Positions 45,825-52,754 of a stretch of 64,000 bases of DNA are shown in pieces. A model generated the notes under the pieces. The model saw only the letters and a list, made by a program, of their open reading frames with translations, was not told the DNA's origin and did not search any database. Each line of letters begins with the position of its first letter. Position 1 is the stretch's first letter. The stretch lies in contig SVGZ01000010.1 in NCBI GenBank assembly GCA_015056045.1, positions 1 through 64,000 of the forward strand, read 5' to 3'. Position numbers and translations under genes: made by a program. Source of the DNA: Clostridiales bacterium. Lineage in GTDB: Bacteria; Bacillota; Clostridia; Christensenellales; Christensenellaceae.

Positions 45825-45854
45825 ATTATACCATTTTTATGGGAAAAATTGCAA
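45825..45854 (-). promoter_or_regulatory. Promoter of the signal-peptidase-like/two-component operon
   Basis: Minus strand TTGCAA (45849-45854), 18 bases, TATAAT (45825-45830) with an extended TGG in front, about 30 bases before the ATG. Confidence 0.7.
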
Positions 45855-45866
45855 CCGATAGGCGGC

Positions 45867-46442
45867 TTATTCGTTTAATTCATCGAGAGAAAGTGAATAT
45901 CCGGGCATGCATTTTTCCATAAAATAGCGAACGGAATCGAGATCGATCGCATCGATACTCGATTTTATATTATTGGCGGCCTTTTCAAATTCATGGTTGC
46001 CGCTGCGAAGCTCTTCCATGCACTTGATATAAGCACAGATACGGTCTGCAGCTTTGACATAAATATACTCTTCAGCTTCTTCATGGAAAATCAGTGATGA
46101 ATACTCTTCCTGCAATTCTACGGGAAGCATTCTGATCAGCTTTTCAAGACAGTTTTCCTCAACGAGCAGAAGTGCATTTTTCAGTTCGGGGCTGAAATAT
46201 TTGATCGGCGTTGCGATGTCACCGGTAAAGACTTCGCCGGCTTCATGGAAAAGCGCAAGCTTCATGACGATATTTTCATCGATATTTTTTCCGAAAATTT
46301 TGTTTTCGATCAAAACAAGCGCATGCGCGATCACAGCAACATCAAAAGAATGTTCTTTAATGTTTTCATCCTGCGTATTGCGCATGAGACCCCATCTTTT
46401 GATATTTTTCATTCGTGAAAGATAAGCAAAAAAATTATACAT
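45867..46442 (-). CDS. YfbR-like HD-superfamily 5'-deoxynucleotidase with HE in place of HD
   Basis: Family role: dephosphorylation of deoxynucleoside 5'-monophosphates. The 191-residue protein follows the YfbR pattern closely: YLSRMKNIKRWGLMRNTQDENIKEHSFDVAVIAHAL (H31), LALFHEAGEVFTGDIATPIKYF and VKAADRICAYIKCMEE with the last metal-ligand D. The defining His-Asp pair is H66-E67 here, instead of HD in E. coli YfbR (YHDASEVLTGD). A Glu might still bind metal. GAGGGAG precedes the ATG. It is a single-gene unit, divergent from the next gene. Confidence 0.85.
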   Translation of the reverse strand: MYNFFAYLSRMKNIKRWGLMRNTQDENIKEHSFDVAVIAHALVLIENKIFGKNIDENIVMKLALFHEAGEVFTGDIATPIKYFSPELKNALLLVEENCLEKLIRMLPVELQEEYSSLIFHEEAEEYIYVKAADRICAYIKCMEELRSGNHEFEKAANNIKSSIDAIDLDSVRYFMEKCMPGYSLSLDELNE

Positions 46443-46509
46443 AATGACTCCCTCATTTGTTCTGTTTATCGATTTCGAGGCATATATTATTTACAGGAAA
46501 GGTTGGATT

Positions 46510-47058
46510 ATGGAACGAAGAAGAAAAGAAAAAGTGAATAAAACAGCGATATTTGTCTGTGCGGCATTATTTATCATCTCGGCAGGTCTGTTTTTCCTGA
46601 TCGGACAAAATAACAATGAAGATGCGATCTCCGTTTTTTCTGCCGCGGTGGATTATGGTGAAATCACACCGATCGTACGTGATGCTTATTCCGGAAAAGT
46701 CATCGTAGGTGCAGAAATTGTTTTCCCGGAATATGATCTGTATTATACGACCGACGAAAAAGGCAGCTGCGGAAAGATAAGCCTTCCCATCAGGAGCAGT
46801 AAAAAATATCAGGAAATATTTATGAAGCCTTTCGGCGAAACGGACATCCTCATTTATGCGGATGGATATTTGCCGACGGCGCTTTTCGGGCTGCAGTTTT
46901 CACCGGAAAATCCGCGTGAGATCGAGCTTTTGATCGTTCCGGAAACAAGAAGTGATCTTTCGGGAAGCATTTTGTTAACTGAAGCACCTTACCGTGAATG
47001 GGCAGAAGCTTATATCGAAGAATTTCGCCCTTCAAAAAGCTCTCTGACAAATTCATAG
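46510..47058 (+). CDS. Single-pass membrane-anchored protein with predicted beta-sandwich ectodomain
   Basis: Not recognised to family. I start at the ATG at 46510 (MERRRKEKVNK), with AAAGG 7 bases upstream; the track start at 46444 would add a tail overlapping the divergent gene. A basic N-terminus is followed by one helix (about 12-32), then about 150 extracellular residues. The segment ITPIVRDAYSGKVIVGAEIVFPEYDLYYTTDEKGSCGKISLP resembles carboxypeptidase-regulatory or transthyretin-like domains. Its last 49 bases overlap the end of the convergent TIM-barrel gene. Function unknown; probably structural or adhesive. Confidence 0.65.
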   Translation: MERRRKEKVNKTAIFVCAALFIISAGLFFLIGQNNNEDAISVFSAAVDYGEITPIVRDAYSGKVIVGAEIVFPEYDLYYTTDEKGSCGKISLPIRSSKKYQEIFMKPFGETDILIYADGYLPTALFGLQFSPENPREIELLIVPETRSDLSGSILLTEAPYREWAEAYIEEFRPSKSSLTNS

Positions 47059-47834
47059 GAATTCTTCATATCTTCGTCGCTTTCAAAATCCTTTGCATAG
47101 ACTTCGATGATAACATTGCCGTCGTAATTCTGCTTCTGAAGAAGTGTTTTCAGATTTCCGAGATCATAATTGCCTTTTCCGGGCATGCAGGTCGAAACAT
47201 TTTTGCCTTCGATTTCAAGACCGCAGATATGGACATTGCAAAGGCGTTCACCCATATAGGCGATATAATCTTCAACTGTTCTGCCGGATAATTGCGCCTG
47301 TTTGATATCAAGATTGAAGTGCAGATTGGGATTTTTTGTTTCGTTGAGCAATCTTTCGGCAAATTCGGGGTAAGCATACCAACACCAATAGACGTTTTCA
47401 TAGGCGAAGCTGATGCCGTAATCCGCTGCGATCGTAGAAATGAGGTCAACATTTTTGCCGACATTTTTGAAATTGAGCTGATTTGCGGCAAGCGGCTTCA
47501 GAAACATTCCGCCGTGAAAGATATAATATTTTGCGCCGAGTCTTGAAGCTGCACGGAGAACTTTGCGGTACATATTTCTGGAATCTTCCGCTGCACGCGC
47601 ATAAGTGGAAAAAAGCTGCAGCTCATACTGCATACCGACGGGATGAACGGAATCGATAGAAATACCGTTTTTATCCGCTCTTTCACGCAGCATGGAAGTA
47701 AATCCATCTTCATATTCCGAAGGTGCATTGAGGAAAACCTCTGCATGGGATGCACCTGCTTTTTTTATTGCTTCAAATGTATCTTCAACGAGCAGTTTGC
47801 CGAAATAACACGCTGTTGAAATGCCTGCTTTCAT
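47010..47834 (-). CDS. Sugar phosphate isomerase/epimerase-like TIM-barrel protein
   Basis: Xylose-isomerase-like TIM barrel (AP_endonuc_2 fold), 274 residues: GISTACYFGKLLVEDTFEAIKKAGASHAEVFLNAPSEY at the N-terminus, DSVHPVGMQYELQLFS, YYIFHGGMF, SFAYENVYWCWYAYPEFAERLL, HFNLDIKQAQLSGRTVEDYI and VHICGLEIEGKNVSTCMPGKGNYDLGNLKTLLQKQNYDGNVIIEVY. Metal ligands H, E, D, H, E can be assigned in this series. Substrate is unclear. GGAG lies 7 bases before the ATG; the minus strand has TATAAT (47865-47870) upstream. Confidence 0.87.
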   Translation of the reverse strand: MKAGISTACYFGKLLVEDTFEAIKKAGASHAEVFLNAPSEYEDGFTSMLRERADKNGISIDSVHPVGMQYELQLFSTYARAAEDSRNMYRKVLRAASRLGAKYYIFHGGMFLKPLAANQLNFKNVGKNVDLISTIAADYGISFAYENVYWCWYAYPEFAERLLNETKNPNLHFNLDIKQAQLSGRTVEDYIAYMGERLCNVHICGLEIEGKNVSTCMPGKGNYDLGNLKTLLQKQNYDGNVIIEVYAKDFESDEDMKNSYEFVRELFEGRNSSI

Positions 47835-47907
47835 GTCTGAACTCCTGTTTCAAATTCTTTTCTTATTATAGCATTTTCTGTGAAAAAACAAAACTTTTAT
47901 CTTAGCG

Positions 47908-47936
47908 TTGACGATGTTCCTTTTGTCGGATAAAAT
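47908..47936 (+). promoter_or_regulatory. Promoter of the DUF3810 gene
   Basis: TTGACG (47908-47913), 17 bases, TAAAAT (47931-47936), 34 bases before the chosen ATG. It overlaps the ORF track's longer start, which is therefore unlikely. Confidence 0.7.
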
Positions 47937-47970
47937 CGGAATATGGACAATCCTTAACGGAGATAAAAGA

Positions 47971-49068
47971 ATGAAAAAGCTGCTTAAAAGATCTCTATAC
48001 TTTCTGCTGCCGCTTGCGGCATATATTTTATATGAACTTTGCCATCAAAACCCTTATTTGACGGAAAAAATCTATTCTTCGCAAGTCTATCCCGTTCTTT
48101 CGGGGATCTTTTCGTATATGGCAAAATATCTTCCCTTTTCTCTTGCGGAATTCATGCTCTATGCGGCGGTGATATTTGCCGTTATTTTTGTGGTGTATAT
48201 TTTTGCCGCTCTGTTCCGTAAAAACGATTTTAAAGACAAAATTTATCATTTCTGTTATCGCCTGCAGACACTCGCCATTATTTGCAGCTGTCTTTATGGA
48301 TCTTTTGTCCTTTTCTGGAGCCTGAATTACGCAAGAATGCCGCTTGTTACGCATATGGGATATGAAGCTTCTCTGTATTCCGCGGAGGAACTTGGGAATC
48401 TGACGTTTAAGCTGATCGATCGTGCAAATGAAATGCGGCAAATAGTCAGCGAAGACGAAAACGGATGCTTTATCATGCAGACCGATAAAAAAGAAAGCAT
48501 GGAAAAGGCGGATGATATTTTCGAAAACAACGCACTTCCCTTTATGAAAGAAGGCGGCGTTGCTAGTGTAAAAACACATACTGTGCCTAAACTGCTCTCT
48601 TACGGCAACATTCAGGGAATTTACTCACCTTTTACTTTTGAACCGAATGTTAATACCGATATGCCCGATCTGTATTTTGGGGCATCCTGCTGCCATGAAT
48701 ATGCGCACTTCAAAGGCTTCTGCAGGGAAGATGAAGCGGAATTTATTGCCTTTTATGTCTGTTATATGAGCGATGATATCGATTTCCGCTATTCAGGAAC
48801 GATGACAGCGCTGATCCATGCACTTTCTGCGCTCAGAAAGGCAGATAACGAAAGGTATCTGCAAGCGAGAGAAATGATTTGCGACGGTATCTGGCGTGAT
48901 TTTTCACAGCACAACCTTTATTGGGATGAATTTGAAGGAAAAGTCGAAGAAGTTTCCGAAGCGATCAACGATAACTACTTAAAATCAAACAAGCAGGAAA
49001 GCGGCGTCAAAAGTTACGGACGCATGCTTGATATCCTGCTTGCCATGGATAGAGCCGGTGATTTTTAA
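47971..49068 (+). CDS. DUF3810-type membrane zinc metalloprotease-like protein
   Basis: The ATG at 47971 (MKKLLKRSLYFLLP) has GGAG eight bases upstream. It has three N-terminal helices (about 8-25, 47-78, 91-113) followed by a soluble region carrying the zincin motif CCHEYAHFKGF with a downstream E in REDEAEFIAFY, giving an HExxH...E arrangement typical of gluzincin-like proteases. DUF3810 is a common Bacillota/Bacteroidota family of unknown role. About 365 residues. The promoter is its own, and the stop overlaps the convergent hydrolase by 4 bases. A membrane-proximal protease is inference from the motif. Confidence 0.82.
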   Translation: MKKLLKRSLYFLLPLAAYILYELCHQNPYLTEKIYSSQVYPVLSGIFSYMAKYLPFSLAEFMLYAAVIFAVIFVVYIFAALFRKNDFKDKIYHFCYRLQTLAIICSCLYGSFVLFWSLNYARMPLVTHMGYEASLYSAEELGNLTFKLIDRANEMRQIVSEDENGCFIMQTDKKESMEKADDIFENNALPFMKEGGVASVKTHTVPKLLSYGNIQGIYSPFTFEPNVNTDMPDLYFGASCCHEYAHFKGFCREDEAEFIAFYVCYMSDDIDFRYSGTMTALIHALSALRKADNERYLQAREMICDGIWRDFSQHNLYWDEFEGKVEEVSEAINDNYLKSNKQESGVKSYGRMLDILLAMDRAGDF

Positions 49069-49985
49069 TTTTTAACAACAAATTCTTTGATCATTTGGAA
49101 TGCATCCGCTTTGACGGCAGGTTCATTTAAAATTTCATGCCGCATTTCGGGGAAGATTACGGATAAGACAGATTCTTGTCCGTATTTTTTATAGTTTTCT
49201 GCCGTTTTTTCGGAAGCTTTCCCTCCTTTACCTGCACATGGGTCAAGCTCGCCTGCGAAGATGAAAATGGGCTTCTTTTTGTCTTTCAGGCTGTAAAACT
49301 CTTCCGTACAGGATTTTCTTGTTGCCCACATCATTTCGGCGATGTATTCCGCAGAAACGACATACCCGCAAAGCGGATCATCAAGATAACGCTGAATAAC
49401 ACCTTCATCTGTACAGATAAAATCCGAAGGTGTTTTTGTTTTGCCGATCCTGCTGTTCAGAGTACCGAAAAGCAAGGTATGCACAAATTTGCTCGGCTTT
49501 TTATTGTTCTTTCTGAAAAGCGATGCGATCATATGCACGAGCGCAGGTTCAAGAAAACCGAGGTCGGCTGTTCCCGAAAGAATAAGACCTTTGAAGGATT
49601 CTTCCTGCTGTTTCATAAAGAGCCTTGCCAGATAGCTGCCCATACTGTGCCCGAAAAGGTAAAAATCTTTATCCGGATATGCAGTTTTGACGGTATTCAG
49701 GAAAACTTCCATATCGGAAAGCAGCTGCAGAAAACCGCCTTTGCCTTCTTCGAGGAAAAAGCCGAATTCACCATTTTCGTTGAGGCTTAACCCATGATTG
49801 CGGTAATCATGCATGAAAAATGCTATGCCGTTTTCCGCAAGATATTCGCCGAATTCGTCGTATCTTGCGCTGTGTTCGATCGAACCGTGGCAGCCGATAA
49901 GGATCGCTTTTATTTCATTTTGCGGAAGCCATTTGCGTGCTTTTAATTTCCTGCCGTCATTTGCCGTGAATGCAAAAATTTCCAT
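49065..49985 (-). CDS. Alpha/beta hydrolase, lysophospholipase/monoacylglycerol-lipase-like
   Basis: Serine hydrolase of 306 residues in the Hydrolase_4 group. It shows AILIGCHGSIEHSARYDEFGEYLAENGIAFFMHDYRNHGLS, the nucleophile elbow FYLFGHSMGSYLARLF, an acid in IFIFAGELDPCAGKGGKA and histidine in MRHEILNE. No signal peptide, so it is cytoplasmic or membrane-peripheral. It is followed 9 bases upstream by the YbaK gene on the same strand and is last in that operon. Lipid head-group or acylglycerol hydrolysis is the usual activity; the substrate is unproven. Confidence 0.9.
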   Translation of the reverse strand: MEIFAFTANDGRKLKARKWLPQNEIKAILIGCHGSIEHSARYDEFGEYLAENGIAFFMHDYRNHGLSLNENGEFGFFLEEGKGGFLQLLSDMEVFLNTVKTAYPDKDFYLFGHSMGSYLARLFMKQQEESFKGLILSGTADLGFLEPALVHMIASLFRKNNKKPSKFVHTLLFGTLNSRIGKTKTPSDFICTDEGVIQRYLDDPLCGYVVSAEYIAEMMWATRKSCTEEFYSLKDKKKPIFIFAGELDPCAGKGGKASEKTAENYKKYGQESVLSVIFPEMRHEILNEPAVKADAFQMIKEFVVKN

Positions 49986-49994
49986 GACTACTCC

Positions 49995-50462
49995 TTATTT
50001 GATAAGATCTGCGTACTGTGCATTTGCTGCTTTTAAAAGATCGTCGGGCAGAAGCTTTAACTGCATACCGATTTTTCCGGCACTGACGACCATATGGTCG
50101 AGCAGAATCGCACTTTCATCGATAAAAGCAGGAAAATCTTTTTTCATGCCGATCGCTGTGCAGCCTCCGCGGACATAACCCGTAACAGGTGTGAGCTTGG
50201 AAAGCGGAAGCATGGTGATTTCTTTTGTTCCTGCGGCACGTGCGGCTTTTTTCATATCAAGTTCTTCCGCAACGGGAATGATGAACACATAAAAATCCCT
50301 TGGGCCGCCTTGCGCAACGAGTGTTTTATAAACATTTTCGGGATTTTCGCCGATTTTCCCTGCAACGGTTACGCCATCAAGCGCTGTTTTTGCTTCATAC
50401 AGCAGCACCTCAAAAGGGATATTTGCCGTTTCCAAAATGCGCATAGCATTTGTTTTGATCAT
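49995..50462 (-). CDS. ybaK: Cys-tRNA(Pro)/Cys-tRNA(Cys) deacylase YbaK/EbsC
   Basis: Trans-editing enzyme that hydrolyses mischarged Cys-tRNA(Pro). 155 residues, with the single-domain YbaK fold and the conserved lysine in NVYKTLVAQG (K46). Later conserved parts are FYVFIIPVAEELDMKKAARAAGTKEITMLP and TGYVRGGCTAIGMKK, where the GG-C-IG segment is a family hallmark. The ATG overlaps the radical SAM gene stop (ATGA). Confidence 0.94.
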   Translation of the reverse strand: MIKTNAMRILETANIPFEVLLYEAKTALDGVTVAGKIGENPENVYKTLVAQGGPRDFYVFIIPVAEELDMKKAARAAGTKEITMLPLSKLTPVTGYVRGGCTAIGMKKDFPAFIDESAILLDHMVVSAGKIGMQLKLLPDDLLKAANAQYADLIK

Positions 50463-51337
50463 TTTTCGACTCCTGTTAAATCAAAATCGGGGGTAAAGCT
50501 GCTTTCTGCACTGCCTTTTTCCTGAAAATAGATCTGTTTGATACCGATTATTTCAGCATATTCGGCAACTTTATCGTATTCAAAGCTTGTCAGACGTCGA
50601 TTCAGCTCAGAATAAGGAAGTTTTTCTTTTCTCGGAGTATATTGCCGCATCAGGCTGATACGGACATCTTCGGGTACATTTTCCTTTATCCAGTCAAGAA
50701 TGTGCATACTGTCTTCTCTATGCCCCGGAAGAACAAGATGGCGGATAATGACGCCTTTTTGCATCATGCCATCGCTGTCGTATTCGGCTTTTCCTGTTTG
50801 CCTGATCATTTCCAAAATAGCTGCCGATGCTGTTTCAAAATAATCGGCAGCACCCGAAAATTTTCCCGAAAGCTCCGGCGAAAAATACTTCAGATCGGGA
50901 AGATAGATATCGATAAGACCTTCGAGCGATTGTATTACCTCAAGCTTTTCGTAACCGCCGCAGTTATAGACAACGGGAATATGGAGTTTTGCCTTTTCGA
51001 TTGCTTCGGGCAAGAGATGCGCATAGTGCGTAGCTGTGACAAGATTGATATTATGTGCGCCCTGATCCTCGAGCATTTTCATCATATCCGCAACTTCGGC
51101 GACGCTGACTTTTTTGCCGAAATGTTTCTGGCTGATCTCATGATTTTGGCAAAAGATACAGCGAAGTGAACACCCCGAAAAAAAGATCGTTCCCGAGCCG
51201 TTTTTGCCGCTGATGCAGGGTTCTTCCCAAAAATGCAGAGCCGCTCTGGCAACGACGGCATCTTTTGGCATACCGCAGTAGCCGAATGTATTTTCTCTGT
51301 CTACACCGCACATACGCGGGCAATCATAGCATTTCAT
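50459..51337 (-). CDS. Radical SAM protein, PflA-like (COG1313 type)
   Basis: Radical SAM enzyme of 292 residues with cluster motif FFSGCSLRCIFCQNHEIS (C56, C60, C63). An extra N-terminal cysteine-rich segment MKCYDCPRMCGVDRENTFGYCG may bind another cluster or zinc. Also visible: NLVTATHYAHLLPEAI, YNCGGYEKLEVI, YLPDLKYFS and RHLVLPGH. The group is annotated as pyruvate formate-lyase activating enzyme-like, but this separate subgroup has unknown substrate. No glycyl-radical enzyme gene is nearby. It overlaps DUF3006 (51334-51337). Confidence 0.9.
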   Translation of the reverse strand: MKCYDCPRMCGVDRENTFGYCGMPKDAVVARAALHFWEEPCISGKNGSGTIFFSGCSLRCIFCQNHEISQKHFGKKVSVAEVADMMKMLEDQGAHNINLVTATHYAHLLPEAIEKAKLHIPVVYNCGGYEKLEVIQSLEGLIDIYLPDLKYFSPELSGKFSGAADYFETASAAILEMIRQTGKAEYDSDGMMQKGVIIRHLVLPGHREDSMHILDWIKENVPEDVRISLMRQYTPRKEKLPYSELNRRLTSFEYDKVAEYAEIIGIKQIYFQEKGSAESSFTPDFDLTGVEK

Positions 51338-51534
51338 TTTTCGATAAAAAGCCTTTCCATCAGGTTTTTGATTTTCTTTTTTCTGGCTTTTTCAAGGCTC
51401 TTATTGCGCATGATCTCGTAAACTGCGCCTTCTTCCGCATCGGGAAAAAGCGAAAGCGGCAAATGCAGCATACTGCCATCTTCCGTTTCTGCAACAGCAA
51501 TATTGTCATGGATCCTGTCAATCGTCAATTTCAT
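51334..51534 (-). CDS. DUF3006 small protein
   Basis: The 66-residue protein MKLTIDRIHDNIAVAETEDGSMLHLPLSLFPDAEEGAVYEI... matches the DUF3006 pattern: a small beta domain followed by a basic helix (LEKARKKKIKNLMERLF). The family is often encoded beside ComEC-like metallo-beta-lactamase genes, as here, so a modulating or binding role for the neighbour is likely but unproven. AGGAGAATACAG precedes the ATG. It follows the MBL gene by 12 bases. Confidence 0.85.
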   Translation of the reverse strand: MKLTIDRIHDNIAVAETEDGSMLHLPLSLFPDAEEGAVYEIMRNKSLEKARKKKIKNLMERLFIEK

Positions 51535-51546
51535 CTGTATTCTCCT

Positions 51547-52632
51547 TTACGCGCATTTGGAGCAAGGCTCATAACCCCATGCTATCGCACGGCTTTCTCT
51601 GATTTCCTCGGAAGCTTCATCAAAATAGATGCAGTCTTCCGTATGATATTTACTGCCGTTTTCCGTGATATAAACATAGCGATCCGATGCAGATTTTACG
51701 GCAGGTTTTAATTCGCCATCGGGTGTTTTTAAGGTTTCACCGTCGGTCGAAATACAGAAGGTTCCGAGCTGATCCGTTCTATAAATCGGAATACCGGTGA
51801 GTCTTTTTAATACTCTTTCCTTCGGGTGACCGTAATCATTGTTTGCGCCGACACAAATTGCCGCACAATCGGGATCTACCGCATCGAGAAATTCCTGCGA
51901 AGTCGAAGAATTGCTGCCGTGATGACCGACTTTTAAAACATTGGAAGAAAGATCCGCTCCGGAACGAAGGACCTCATCTTCCGCAAAGGTTGTCGCATCG
52001 CCTGTGAAAAGATAGCTGATATTGCCGTATGTCAGCTTCATAATAACGGAATAATCGTTGACATCCTCATATTCATCGGAACAAGGGCCAAACATTTCCG
52101 CATGAACGGAACCAAGATCAAAAGAAACGCCTGCCTTTGCCGTATTGATTTTCAGGCCTTCTTCTTCAATGGCTTCGAGCATCTTTTCAAAAGCCGTAGT
52201 ATTGGCAGATGCATACGGCATATAAACGGATTTGACTTCATAATCCCAAAAGATGGTTGCCATTCCGCCCATATGGTCTGTATGTGGATGTGTAGCAATG
52301 ACGATATCGAGCGTATCAATACCTTTTTTATCGAGAAAACCCGTCACGGAATCAATATTTTCGTATTCGCCGCAGTCGATCAGCATGGTTTTGCCTTCGG
52401 GGCTGATGATAAGCGCACTATCGCCTTGCCCGACATCGATAAACCAGACTTCCATTTCTCCGCTGCTGACAAAATCGTGATCGATATTGTCTTCATAGTC
52501 GTTATAGGTTTCTTCATAATCGCCGTAGAGCAATTCTTCCGTTACCGCATAAAGAATATCCTCTGCGATCGTACAGCCGGATAAAAACATCACGGCACAT
52601 ATCGTTATTATTAATAATTTCTTCAATTTCAT
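51547..52632 (-). CDS. Lipid-anchored metallo-beta-lactamase hydrolase (ComEC C-domain type) with C-terminal Cys-rich motif
   Basis: The ATG at 52632 (MKLKKLLII) has GAGG nine bases upstream; the track's TTG lacks one. Lipobox LSGC. The MBL domain resembles the ComEC C-terminal nuclease-like part: WFIDVGQGDSALIISPEGKTMLIDCGEYE, IATHPHTDHMGGM, YLFTGDATTFAED and LKVGHHGSNSSTS. The tail YVYITENGSKYHTEDCIYF...GYEPCSKCA is a YHxxxC...CxxC motif that probably binds zinc. It faces outside the cell. Role in DNA processing is plausible from ComEC kinship, but no competence genes are adjacent. It heads the minus-strand run MBL-DUF3006-radical SAM-ybaK-hydrolase. Confidence 0.88.
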   Translation of the reverse strand: MKLKKLLIITICAVMFLSGCTIAEDILYAVTEELLYGDYEETYNDYEDNIDHDFVSSGEMEVWFIDVGQGDSALIISPEGKTMLIDCGEYENIDSVTGFLDKKGIDTLDIVIATHPHTDHMGGMATIFWDYEVKSVYMPYASANTTAFEKMLEAIEEEGLKINTAKAGVSFDLGSVHAEMFGPCSDEYEDVNDYSVIMKLTYGNISYLFTGDATTFAEDEVLRSGADLSSNVLKVGHHGSNSSTSQEFLDAVDPDCAAICVGANNDYGHPKERVLKRLTGIPIYRTDQLGTFCISTDGETLKTPDGELKPAVKSASDRYVYITENGSKYHTEDCIYFDEASEEIRESRAIAWGYEPCSKCA

Positions 52633-52659
52633 GTTGTCTGCCCTCAATTGTTTTTTCTT

Positions 52660-52688
52660 ATTATAACAGAATCAGGCGAACTTTACAA
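52660..52688 (-). promoter_or_regulatory. Promoter of the MBL-DUF3006-radical SAM-ybaK operon
   Basis: Minus strand TTGTAA (52683-52688), 17 bases, TATAAT (52660-52665). Its -35 is only 9 bases from that of the divergent P-type ATPase promoter. Confidence 0.75.
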
Positions 52689-52697
52689 AAATATGAA

Positions 52698-52726
52698 TTG
52701 TACTTTTCCGGTCGATTGCTTATAAT
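52698..52726 (+). promoter_or_regulatory. Promoter of the P-type ATPase gene
   Basis: TTGTAC (52698-52703), 17 bases, TATAAT (52721-52726), with the ATG at 52755. Confidence 0.75.
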
Positions 52727-52754
52727 ATTTTTACCAAGTTAAGGGAATAAACGC

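Noticed and set aside
49176-49790. 204-codon plus-strand ORF opposite the alpha/beta hydrolase
   Set aside because: It is the shadow of a gene with a full catalytic triad. The translation is Phe/Cys-rich and resembles no family.
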